From Rhizobium sp. Q54 (lineage in GTDB: Bacteria > Pseudomonadota > Alphaproteobacteria > Rickettsiales > UBA1997), in assembly GCA_945865745.1 (NCBI GenBank), contig CAMBFP010000034.1, positions 1 through 10,003 of the forward strand: a stretch of 10,003 nucleotides of DNA. The letters are read 5' to 3'. Within the stretch, counting starts at the first letter, position 1. Every line of letters begins with the position of its first letter. The translations under genes were made by a program, and so were the position numbers. The notes beneath the pieces were generated by a model. It saw nothing but the letters and a program-made list of their open reading frames with translations. It ran no database searches and had not been told where the DNA came from. Shown here one piece after another: positions 1 through 6,668 of this stretch.

Positions 1-138
1 CACATCATCACTGGCGGTCTCGCCGAAATTTTTAAAGATGCTTTGACGAACTCGGTCAAGCATCACGAACCCGATCTGACGCTGGAAGGCTTAAGAATTA
101 TTCACGAAGAAAATTCGAAACCGTCATTGCGAGCTTAG
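1..138 (+). CDS. coaX: Type III pantothenate kinase, C-terminal end (partial)
   Basis: The first 45 codons are open from the window edge to TAG at 136-138. They encode a TGGLA motif (residues 4-8 of the fragment) and the stretch HHEPDLTLEGLRIIHEEN, the characteristic C-terminus of type III pantothenate kinase (CoaX). CoaX is a cytosolic acetate/sugar-kinase-fold enzyme that phosphorylates pantothenate in the first step of coenzyme A synthesis. The catalytic N-terminal part lies outside the window. The last codons (P-S-L-R-A-stop) come from a 34-nt palindrome and are probably not ancestral. The neighbour downstream is RNase J, and coaX followed by rnj is a common alphaproteobacterial order. 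Identification rests on a short but distinctive segment. Confidence 0.85.
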   Translation, partial: HIITGGLAEIFKDALTNSVKHHEPDLTLEGLRIIHEENSKPSLRA

Positions 139-155
139 TCAAGCTATTTATGACG
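122..155. repeat. 34-nt palindrome across the coaX/rnj junction
   Basis: The outer arms are CGTCAT (122-127) and ATGACG (150-155). The inner arms are AGCTT (132-136) and AAGCT (141-145), with a 4-nt loop and a symmetric 4x4 internal loop between the two stems. The left arm begins CGTCATTGCGAGC, which resembles the end of dispersed palindromic repeats common in bacterial genomes. The element contains the coaX stop codon (136-138) and the first possible rnj start codon (150-152). There is no U-tract, so it is unlikely to be a classical terminator. Confidence 0.6.
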
Positions 156-1916
156 AATAACAAAATAATAAACATGGAACTTAATTTAAAAAAACATCAC
201 TCCGACCTTCTTTTTCTCCCTCTTGGCGGTGCCAATGAAATTGGGATGAATGTTAATCTCTACCATCTCGACGGCAAATGGCTAATGGTTGATTGCGGCG
301 TTGGCTTTGCTTACGATATTCCCGGCGTCGACATGATGACTGCCGATATTTCTTTCATTAAACAACATCGTCACAACCTTCTTGGAATTGTGTTAACTCA
401 CATCCACGAAGATCACATGGGCGCCGTTCAATATTTGTGGGAAGAATTACGCGTGCCGGTCTACGCGACCAATTTTGGTGCGAATTTTTTACGCACGAAG
501 TTGGAAGAATACAAACTCGATAAAGTGGTTCCAATTCGCATTATTGATGGCTCAAAGCAGTTAGATCTTCATCCATTTAAAATCGATTTTATTGGTCTGA
601 CTCACTCGGTTCCAGAAATGAAAGCTTTGCTGATTCGCACTCACAAAGGAAATGTTTTGCACACCGGAGATTGGAAATTTGATCCAAATCCCGTGGTCGG
701 CGAAGTTTCAGAAAAAGAAAAAATTCGCGCCTTAGGTGATGCTGGTGAAATTACTGCAATGATTTGCGACTCAACAAACTCATTATCTCCTGGCCATTCT
801 CGCTCTGAAGGCGAACTTTATGAATCGCTAAAAAGTTTAATCGAAGGAAGAAAAGGTTTAGTCGGCGTTACAACTTTCGCCTCTAACATCGCTCGTATTC
901 ACACCATCGCGCGCATTGCTCGCGATGTGGGTCGCAAGGTTGTGCTTGCAGGATTTTCTTTGCATCGTCTGCATGAAGTCGGCAAAAAAAGCGGATTTTT
1001 TACCGAAGATTTTGAATTTATTTCCGATCGCGAAATGAAGTTTTACGATAAAAAAGAAATCCTCGTAATCGCAACAGGATGTCAAGGTGAGCCTAGAGCT
1101 GCAACGCGCAAAATTGCCAACAACCTTCATCCAAGCATTCATTTTACCAAAGGTGATTTGATGATTTTTTCATCAAAAATTATTCCCGGAAATGAGAAAA
1201 AAATCTTCGAACTTTTTGCCGAACTCGCCAAAAAACAAATCGATGTAATGACCGAAAAAGATCATTTCGTTCACGTTTCTGGCCATCCTTCACAAGATGA
1301 GTTGCGCGAAATGTATGCTTTAGCGCGACCAAAAATTGCCATTCCAGTTCACGGAGAATTTCTTCACACCAAAACTCACTGCGAGATTGCCGCCGATTCT
1401 AAAGTGGGTCGCGTCATCCAAATCGAAAATGGCTTGGCGGTAAAAATTGACGGAGAAAATCCGGCAAATTCAACCGCGGTTGGTTCCGTGAAAGTTGGCT
1501 ATTTTGGTGTCGATGGCAAACAGCTTCTTGATTTCAAAGGCGAAGTAATTCGCGAACGCAGAAAGTTAGAAATGGCTGGAATAGTAATGGTCTCATTCGC
1601 AGTGAATGACTCACTGAGTTTGGTTTCAAAAATCAATCTAATCGCGGTTGGCTCTTACGACTTCAGACATGACAGAGATGCCGAAGAAACCATCAAAAAA
1701 GAAATCGCATTTTTTTTAAAGCATAAGGCCAAAGAGCTTGATTTGCATGATGGTTTTGGAATTCGCTTTTTGAAGAAAAAGAAAAATAAAAAACTGCAAG
1801 AAGCAAAAATCTTTGCTGAAATTGAAAAATCTTTGCGCTCAAAATTATTAAAAATCCTCGAAGATTTAATGGGTAAAAGACCAGCTTTGGAAGTGATGAT
1901 TCACCTAATAAACTAA
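150..1916 (+). CDS. rnj: Ribonuclease J
   Basis: Ribonuclease J is a cytosolic zinc-dependent 5'-3' exonuclease and endonuclease in mRNA turnover and rRNA maturation, from the metallo-beta-lactamase/beta-CASP family. From the ATG at 150 the product is 588 residues, within the usual range. Visible features in order: the N-terminal LPLGGANEIGMN signature (23-34); the metal-binding HxHxDH motif as THIHEDH (H84, H86, D88, H89); H152; HTGDWKFD with H171 and D174; D207 in CDSTN; the beta-CASP ATGCQGE segment (308-314); HVSGH (375-379); PVHGE with H401; and a complete C-terminal domain. No catalytic residue is missing. The start is uncertain: ATG 150 lies inside the palindrome, while ATG 174 (MELNLKKHH) is equally compatible with the family and neither has a Shine-Dalgarno sequence. 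The gene follows coaX by 11 nt, so co-transcription is likely. Confidence 0.95.
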   Translation: MTNNKIINMELNLKKHHSDLLFLPLGGANEIGMNVNLYHLDGKWLMVDCGVGFAYDIPGVDMMTADISFIKQHRHNLLGIVLTHIHEDHMGAVQYLWEELRVPVYATNFGANFLRTKLEEYKLDKVVPIRIIDGSKQLDLHPFKIDFIGLTHSVPEMKALLIRTHKGNVLHTGDWKFDPNPVVGEVSEKEKIRALGDAGEITAMICDSTNSLSPGHSRSEGELYESLKSLIEGRKGLVGVTTFASNIARIHTIARIARDVGRKVVLAGFSLHRLHEVGKKSGFFTEDFEFISDREMKFYDKKEILVIATGCQGEPRAATRKIANNLHPSIHFTKGDLMIFSSKIIPGNEKKIFELFAELAKKQIDVMTEKDHFVHVSGHPSQDELREMYALARPKIAIPVHGEFLHTKTHCEIAADSKVGRVIQIENGLAVKIDGENPANSTAVGSVKVGYFGVDGKQLLDFKGEVIRERRKLEMAGIVMVSFAVNDSLSLVSKINLIAVGSYDFRHDRDAEETIKKEIAFFLKHKAKELDLHDGFGIRFLKKKKNKKLQEAKIFAEIEKSLRSKLLKILEDLMGKRPALEVMIHLIN

Positions 1917-1940
1917 AAACTTCCTCTCCCTACTCGTCAC

Positions 1941-2026
1941 GTCATCCCCGCGAAGGTGGGGATCCAGGAGGACTAACAACTCACTCCGAGCGCGCTGTCC
2001 TGGATCCCCGCCTTCGCGGGGATGAC
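1941..2026. repeat. Palindromic repeat element, copy 1 (forward)
   Basis: An 86-bp inverted repeat begins GTCATCCCCGCGAAGG and ends CCTTCGCGGGGATGAC. The ~30-nt arms (1941-1970 and 1997-2026) pair with about two mismatches. Each arm can also fold on its own through CCCCGC/GCGGGG. The centre is asymmetric and includes CTCCGAGCGCGCT (1984-1996), which gives the element a direction. The copy ends 19 nt before the alaS fragment start and lies 24 nt after the rnj stop. It could act as a transcript-end stem-loop, but no U-tract follows it. Confidence 0.9.
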
Positions 2027-2045
2027 ACAATAAGATTCTCAACAC

Positions 2046-3857
2046 ATGAAAGCAGAATTCAAAATCATCGCCGACCACCTACGCTCATCATCTTTTCTAA
2101 TCGCTGATGGTGTAATGCCAAGCAATGAAGGGCGAGGTTACGTACTTCGTCGCATCATGCGTCGCGCCATGCGTCAGCTTCACAAACTTGGCGCGAAAGA
2201 AGTCTCGATGCACAAGTTAGTCGATTCCCTGATTAAAGAAATGGGCACCGCCTATCCAGAACTGGGGCGGGCTCGCGATACCATCGTTGAAACGCTAAAG
2301 AACGAAGAAGAGAAATTCCGCGAAACGTTGGAAAAGGGTTTGAAGATTTTGGAAGAGGAAATTCTTAAAATAAAATCACAGAAATTCTCTGGCGCGATCG
2401 CCTTCAAACTCTACGATACTTACGGCTTTCCGCTTGATCTTACGCAAGATATTCTGAAGGAAAAAAATCTCGAAGTTGATGTTGAAGAATTCAATCGCGA
2501 AATGGAATTGCAGCGCGAACGCGCGCGAAAAAATTGGGTTGGATCTGGTGAAGAAAAAGAGGATAAAATCTTTTTCGACCTCAAAGAAAAACACGGTGAA
2601 ACGAAGTTTTTGGGTTACGAAACCTTAAGTGCAAAGGCAAAAGTTTTAGCTCTTTTGGATGATGCAATAATTCTCGATAAAACCCCATTCTACGCGACTT
2701 CAGGCGGTCAAAAAGGTGACGATGGATTAATTGGTGGAGTGGAAATTTTCGAGACAAAAAAATTCGCCGGAAATTTATTCGTTCATTTTTTTTCTAAACA
2801 AGAAATTGCTTTGAGAGTTGGAGATGAAGTTTTTGCTGAAGTGAATCAACAAAGCCGCAAAGCCCGCGAGGCAAATCACTCAGCAACGCATTTAATGCAC
2901 AAGGCTTTGAAGGAAGTTTTGGGCAACTCGATCTCGCAAAAAGGTTCGAATGTCGACGCCGAATATTTCACTTTCGATTTCAATTTTAATCGCGGAATGA
3001 CTGCGGATGAAATCAAAAAAGTTGAAGATTTGGTGAATGGTTGGATTGCGCAAAAATCAGAAGTTAGCACTAATTTAATGGCTTTGGAAACAGCTCGCGA
3101 GAGTGGTGCGGAAGCGCTGTTTGGCGAAAAATATGATTCAGAAGTTCGTGTCGTAAAGATGGGATCTTCTGTCGAATTGTGCGGCGGAACTCACGTAAAA
3201 AATACTTCGGAAATTGAAATTTTTAAAATCATTTCTGAAAAGTCAGTTGCCTCAGGGATCAGAAGAATCGAGGCCAAAAGCGGCGTTGAGGTAAAGAAAT
3301 ATTTAGCCAAACAGGCAGAAAATTCACAAAATTTTATTCTTGAGCTCTACGAAAAAATTAACAAAAAAAATCAGGAAATTTTTGATCTTACCGGCGCTAT
3401 GCCAGATAGATCGCATGCCACAGAGAATGATGCAAAAACTCTCGAAGAAATTTTTAAGAAGAAAGACAAGGAAATCGAGCGTCTAAAAAAACAAAATCTT
3501 CTCGCGAATTTGAGTGATTTAAAATCTGAAAAAATCGCTGACGTAACTTTGGTGACTTATCTTTTTGAAAATGCTGAAGCAAAAGATGTGCGCGAGATTG
3601 TGACTGAGATTAAGTCCAAAAAAGAATTAGAAAATTCTCACGTTTTTGCGTTGTTTGGATTTAAGGATGGAAAGGTTTCTGTTTCCGTGGCTGTAAGTGC
3701 TAATCTGCAATTTGATGCGGCAAAATTAATCGCTCCAGTAGTTGAGGCCGTTGGTGGCAAAGGCGGCGGCGGAAAAAAAGATTTAGCGATGGGTGGCGGA
3801 ACCAATAAGGAAGGTGTTCCGCAAGCAATCGAGATTCTAAAAAATTTACTAAAATAA
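2046..3857 (+). CDS. alaS: Alanyl-tRNA synthetase lacking the catalytic domain (C-terminal two thirds)
   Basis: The 603 codons match AlaRS from about E. coli residue 277 to the C-terminus; family members are about 880 residues. Visible parts: the end of the tRNA-recognition domain (ADHLRS at 9-14, PSNEGRGYVLRR at 25-36, KLYDTYGFP at 121-129); the editing domain with zinc motifs HSATH (H278, H282) and CGGTH (C379, H383); a helical linker (~425-490); and the DHHA1/C-Ala domain with GGKGGGG (570-576). N27 and D124 align, by recollection of the E. coli protein, with N303 and D400, the residues that read the G3:U70 identity pair. The class II motifs 1-3 that bind ATP and alanine are absent. An in-frame TAA at 2031-2033 shows the frame does not extend upstream. 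There are no interior stops or shifts. It may be one half of a split AlaRS, an AlaX-like trans-editing protein, a young pseudogene, or an assembly break at the adjacent repeat. The family call is firm; the functional state is not. Confidence 0.92.
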   Translation: MKAEFKIIADHLRSSSFLIADGVMPSNEGRGYVLRRIMRRAMRQLHKLGAKEVSMHKLVDSLIKEMGTAYPELGRARDTIVETLKNEEEKFRETLEKGLKILEEEILKIKSQKFSGAIAFKLYDTYGFPLDLTQDILKEKNLEVDVEEFNREMELQRERARKNWVGSGEEKEDKIFFDLKEKHGETKFLGYETLSAKAKVLALLDDAIILDKTPFYATSGGQKGDDGLIGGVEIFETKKFAGNLFVHFFSKQEIALRVGDEVFAEVNQQSRKAREANHSATHLMHKALKEVLGNSISQKGSNVDAEYFTFDFNFNRGMTADEIKKVEDLVNGWIAQKSEVSTNLMALETARESGAEALFGEKYDSEVRVVKMGSSVELCGGTHVKNTSEIEIFKIISEKSVASGIRRIEAKSGVEVKKYLAKQAENSQNFILELYEKINKKNQEIFDLTGAMPDRSHATENDAKTLEEIFKKKDKEIERLKKQNLLANLSDLKSEKIADVTLVTYLFENAEAKDVREIVTEIKSKKELENSHVFALFGFKDGKVSVSVAVSANLQFDAAKLIAPVVEAVGGKGGGGKKDLAMGGGTNKEGVPQAIEILKNLLK

Positions 3858-3890
3858 CCGAGCTATCGAGTTCATCGCAAAAGGTGCCAC

Positions 3891-3979
3891 GTCTTCCCCG
3901 CGCAGGCGGGGATCCAGTAAAGCGCGCTCGGAAAGTAAGTAACACACTCCTCCTGGATCCCCGCCTGCGCGGGGATGAC
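3891..3979. repeat. Palindromic repeat element, copy 2 (reverse)
   Basis: An 89-bp inverted repeat starts GTCTTCCCCGCGCAGGCGGG and ends CGCCTGCGCGGGGATGAC. It lies 33 nt after the alaS stop. The central AGCGCGCTCGGAAAGTAAGT (3921-3940) is the reverse complement of the core in copies 1 and 3, so this copy is in the opposite orientation. The first arm has one change (CTT for CAT) relative to the others. Confidence 0.9.
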
Positions 3980-4014
3980 GCGAAAAAATCGAATTAAATT
4001 TTCAAAATTACCTC

Positions 4015-4302
4015 GTGATCGGTTCGATTTTTCACTACGAAGACGGAAAAATTTTCGAAGAAATTTTTAATTTCGAAAAAACAATTCCAATTAAAATCTA
4101 TCTCAGCGCTGGCGGTTGTAAAAACTTTCATTCCGACTTTTTTAGCAACTTAGAAAGATTCCGTGAGGAGATTAGTTTCTCACCAAGCGTTACTACGAAA
4201 TTAAAAATTTTCGAAGGGGAATATCGCTGTTCAGCCATTGCCAATGGGGATTTCGAAGGGTTTGAGATTTATTTACGATTAAAAGTACGAATGCGCAATT
4301 AA
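4015..4302 (+). CDS. Hypothetical protein, doubtful small ORF
   Basis: A 95-codon frame opens with GTG at 4015 and ends with TAA at 4300-4302. The frame is open from the stop at 3976-3978, inside the preceding palindromic element, so the true start could be a non-ATG codon further up or the gene could be 5'-truncated. The product is acidic to neutral and rich in Phe, Ile, Lys and Glu. It has no signal peptide, membrane helix or motif that I recognise. Its composition (for example an LKIFEGEYRCSA stretch) looks more protein-like than the opposing minus-strand frame. No Shine-Dalgarno sequence is present. It could be a lineage-specific small protein or the remnant of a longer gene cut by the repeat. 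No function can be assigned. Confidence 0.35.
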   Translation: MIGSIFHYEDGKIFEEIFNFEKTIPIKIYLSAGGCKNFHSDFFSNLERFREEISFSPSVTTKLKIFEGEYRCSAIANGDFEGFEIYLRLKVRMRN

Positions 4303-4538
4303 CGAGTTTAGGCTTGGGGATTGTGAATTGAAAAGGTGGGAAGTTGCAATGGCTTTTAAGCCTTTGCTTGATTGGGTTGTGAGGTGTAAAATAGATTACT
4401 GTCGCGGCGTCAGGAATGGTAGAATGTTCTTGATTTTCTTGGTTTCGACTTCGCTCAACCGGCGAAAATGTAAAAATTTTCTCAACCGGTGAAAATACGA
4501 ATTTGCTCAATCGGCGAAATTTAATTCGATTCTTTCGT
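4303..4538. other. Convergent intergenic region without a supported gene
   Basis: This stretch lies between a plus-strand hypothetical ORF and the 3' end of the minus-strand helicase gene. I see no convincing gene on either strand. A 68-codon plus-strand frame (from 4283, with an internal ATG near 4344) and a minus-strand frame both run into repeat sequence and lack family features. The right end holds a short three-unit tandem repeat preceded by GGTTTCGACTTCGCTCAACC, which resembles another common dispersed bacterial repeat. Confidence 0.5.
4454..4520. repeat. Three-unit degenerate tandem repeat
   Basis: Three direct copies of CTCAACCGGCGAAAAT-like sequence start at 4454 (exact), 4481 (CTCAACCGGTGAAAAT) and 4506 (CTCAATCGGCGAAAT). 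The periods are 27 and 25 nt, with AT-rich filler between the units. The array lies 18 bp upstream of palindromic copy 3. With only three diverged units and very short spacers, it is not a CRISPR array. Confidence 0.65.
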
Positions 4539-4625
4539 GTCATCCCCGCGCAGGCGGGGATCCAGGATGTTTAGTTACTTACTCCGAGTTCACTCATCCT
4601 GAATCCCCGCCTGCGCGGGGATGAC
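4539..4625. repeat. Palindromic repeat element, copy 3 (forward)
   Basis: An 87-bp inverted repeat begins GTCATCCCCGCGCAGGCGGG and ends CGCCTGCGCGGGGATGAC. Its central AGTTACTTACTCCGAG (4573-4588) matches copy 1 directly and copy 2 in reverse complement. It lies 71 bp beyond the stop codon of the convergent helicase gene, so it could form a stem-loop in that transcript's 3' region. Confidence 0.9.
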
Positions 4626-4696
4626 GGGTGGAAAATTCAGAACTGAATTGACGAACTTTTACAGTGAGAACAAAAACAAGGATTTATGTGCAAAAT

Positions 4697-6550
4697 TTAG
4701 AATCTGTTGCCGCGATTTTCGCTGCTGCCACCGCTTCTGCCACCAGAGGAAGGTCTGCCAGAAGATGGTCTGCCAAATCCGCCGGATGAACGAGGGCGCT
4801 CACTTCTGTCAGATGAAGGTCTGCCACTGCCAAAACCAGTTGAACGAGGACGTTCGCTTCTTTCTCCAAAACCACCTAGGCGCGGACGGTCGCTTCTGTC
4901 TCTGTCTCCACCGCGCGGAGCTGGTCTTTCTCTGTTGCCTAGTGGCACTCTTTCTCTGTTATCGAAAGATGATCTTTCTCTGTTACCAAATGAGCTAGTT
5001 CTTGGCTCGCCTCTTGATTCACCTGAATCTGATTTCTTAGCGCCAAACCAGCCGAAGCCGCCTGTTTTTGATTGAGAAGGTCTGCTTGATTTTTCACCAA
5101 ATCTTTTTTTGCCGATGCCCATGAATCCAAGCAATCCGCCGCTGCCAGTAGTTTTTCTTTCAGAAGATTCACTGCGTCTTCTGTCTGTTGGGCGATCGGA
5201 AAAAGTGCTGCTACGCTTTCTATCTGTCGGGCGATCGTCTCTGTTAAATGGATCGCGTTCTTCTCTTGGGCCACCGCTTCTTTTATCGTCTCTTCCTCTT
5301 GGCGAAGAAGGTCTGCGTTCTTTATTCATTGAGTGACCAAAAGTTCTTTTGCCGCGGCTTGAATCGAAATCGCGATCGTCGCGTCTTGAGTCGCGCCCAG
5401 AAGGCGCTGCTGCAACATCATGAAATGGATGAGTTTCATCCACAGGAATTTTGTAGTTAATGGTTTTTTCGATTGCTTGCAAAAGTTTAGTTTCGGAATG
5501 ATCACAAAAAGTAATCGCAATACCTTCTCTGCCAGCACGTGCGGTACGACCGATGCGGTGAACGTAACTTTCAGGATCCACAGGAACGTCGTAGTTAATA
5601 ACGTGACTGATTGCAGGAATGTCGATGCCGCGCGCCGCGATGTCGGTAGCGATTAAAACTTGCACACGTCCTTCACGAAAACTTCCTAAAGCTTTTTCGC
5701 GAGCGCCTTGCGATTTATTGCCGTGAATTGCAGCAACAGTAACCCCGCCGCGTTCCAAGAATTCTACGACGCGATCTGAACCGTGTTTTGTTCTGCAAAA
5801 TACAAGAACGCTTGTGGCGCCTTCTTCTTTTACGATGCGCTTTAGAAGCGCTAATTTGTTCGATTTTTCAACGTGATTAATTTTTTGCTGAATGCGTTCG
5901 ACCGTTGTTGAAGGAGGAGTCACTTCAATTTTTATTGGATTATTCAAAATTGAATCAGCCAGGCCAGTAATAATTGAAGGCATGGTTGCAGAGAAGAAAA
6001 GTGTTTGTCTTTTTGGCGGAAGTTTGGCGATGATTTTTTTGATGTCGTTGATGAAGCCCATGTCGAGCATGCGATCTGCTTCATCGAGAACAAAAATTTC
6101 TAAGCTCATGAAACGAACGTGGCCTTGATTAGTAAGATCAAGAAGACGTCCTGGAGTGGCGATCAAAATATCGACACCGCGTTGTAGATTGGTGATTTGT
6201 GGACGCTCAGAAACTCCGCCGAAAATCACAGCGTGACGCAGGCCAAGACCCTTGCCGTAAAGCTCAATATTTTCAGCAATTTGTGAAGCTAGCTCACGAG
6301 TTGGGGTTAAGATCAAAGTGCGCATACAGCCGCTTTTGGCGGTAATATTGCTCTTGGCTAGGTTTTGTAAAATTGGTAAAGCGAAGGCTGCAGTTTTTCC
6401 GGTTCCGGTTTGGGCAATTCCTAAAATATCCTTACCTTCGAGTAAGTGAGGAATGGCCTGAAGTTGAATTGGCGTAGGGGTTACGTAGCCTTTAGTTTCA
6501 AGTGCTGAAAGAAGTTTTGGATTTAATCCAAGGTCTTGGAAGGTAGTCAT
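4697..6550 (-). CDS. rhlE: DEAD-box ATP-dependent RNA helicase, RhlE type, with long disordered tail
   Basis: This cytosolic RNA helicase unwinds short RNA duplexes in ribosome assembly and RNA decay. The 617-residue product has a Q motif (TFQDLGL, PTPIQLQ at 3-31), Walker A AQTGTGKT (46-53), PTRELASQ (83-90), TPGRLLD (132-138), DEAD (156-159), SAT (187-189), LVFCRTK (249-255), ATDIAARGIDI (301-311) and HRIGRTARAG (331-340), so the two-RecA-domain core is intact. Residues ~385-617 are a low-complexity Arg/Ser/Gly/Asp tail with recurring SERPR, NRER and DRPTDR units. This tail makes the protein longer than E. coli RhlE (about 450 residues). Such basic tails usually bind RNA or drive condensate formation. 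The MTTFQDLGLN start is standard for the family, but no Shine-Dalgarno sequence precedes it. RhlE is the best subfamily match; CsdA/DeaD is less likely because that family's RNA-binding domain is missing. Confidence 0.95.
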   Translation of the reverse strand: MTTFQDLGLNPKLLSALETKGYVTPTPIQLQAIPHLLEGKDILGIAQTGTGKTAAFALPILQNLAKSNITAKSGCMRTLILTPTRELASQIAENIELYGKGLGLRHAVIFGGVSERPQITNLQRGVDILIATPGRLLDLTNQGHVRFMSLEIFVLDEADRMLDMGFINDIKKIIAKLPPKRQTLFFSATMPSIITGLADSILNNPIKIEVTPPSTTVERIQQKINHVEKSNKLALLKRIVKEEGATSVLVFCRTKHGSDRVVEFLERGGVTVAAIHGNKSQGAREKALGSFREGRVQVLIATDIAARGIDIPAISHVINYDVPVDPESYVHRIGRTARAGREGIAITFCDHSETKLLQAIEKTINYKIPVDETHPFHDVAAAPSGRDSRRDDRDFDSSRGKRTFGHSMNKERRPSSPRGRDDKRSGGPREERDPFNRDDRPTDRKRSSTFSDRPTDRRRSESSERKTTGSGGLLGFMGIGKKRFGEKSSRPSQSKTGGFGWFGAKKSDSGESRGEPRTSSFGNRERSSFDNRERVPLGNRERPAPRGGDRDRSDRPRLGGFGERSERPRSTGFGSGRPSSDRSERPRSSGGFGRPSSGRPSSGGRSGGSSENRGNRF

Positions 6551-6602
6551 TATTTGATTTGTTTTAGTAAGTTTTTTTAAAGAACAGCTGAGTGCAGCGA
6601 GG

Positions 6603-6645
6603 CGAAATTAAAATTTCGTCATCCTGAGCGTAGTGCTCAGGATGA
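6603..6645. repeat. Tandem hairpins between helicase and membrane-protein genes
   Basis: Two perfect hairpins adjoin each other. CGAAATT (6603-6609) pairs with AATTTCG (6612-6618), and TCATCCTGAGC (6619-6629) pairs with GCTCAGGATGA (6635-6645) around a GTAGT loop. The second belongs to the widespread TCATCCTGAGC type of dispersed repeat and is distinct from the CCCCGC elements in this window. It lies 23 nt after the stop of the upstream membrane-protein gene and 52 nt before the helicase start. It could therefore attenuate or separate the two transcripts, although no long U-tract follows on the minus strand. Confidence 0.7.
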
Positions 6646-6668
6646 TAAAATTAACGCAAAGGAGTAAA

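Noticed and set aside
4283..4489. Plus-strand frame after the hypothetical ORF, possibly its frameshifted continuation
   Set aside because: It is short, runs into the tandem repeat, and has no recognisable similarity or composition to support a frameshift.
4193..4543. Minus-strand ORF of 116 codons across the convergent gap
   Set aside because: It overlaps the plus-strand hypothetical ORF, its N-terminal repeat (FSPVEK-like) is just the translated short tandem repeat, and it has no domain-like character.
4454..4625. CRISPR-like array
   Set aside because: There are only three diverged short units with ~10-nt fillers, followed by an unrelated palindromic element. No uniform spacers or cas genes are seen.
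4707..5336. Plus-strand Pro/Leu/Ser-rich frames opposite the helicase tail
   Set aside because: They are the antisense of the Arg/Ser/Gly repeat codons of the helicase tail. The helicase frame is continuous with a clear DEAD-box core, so these are shadows.
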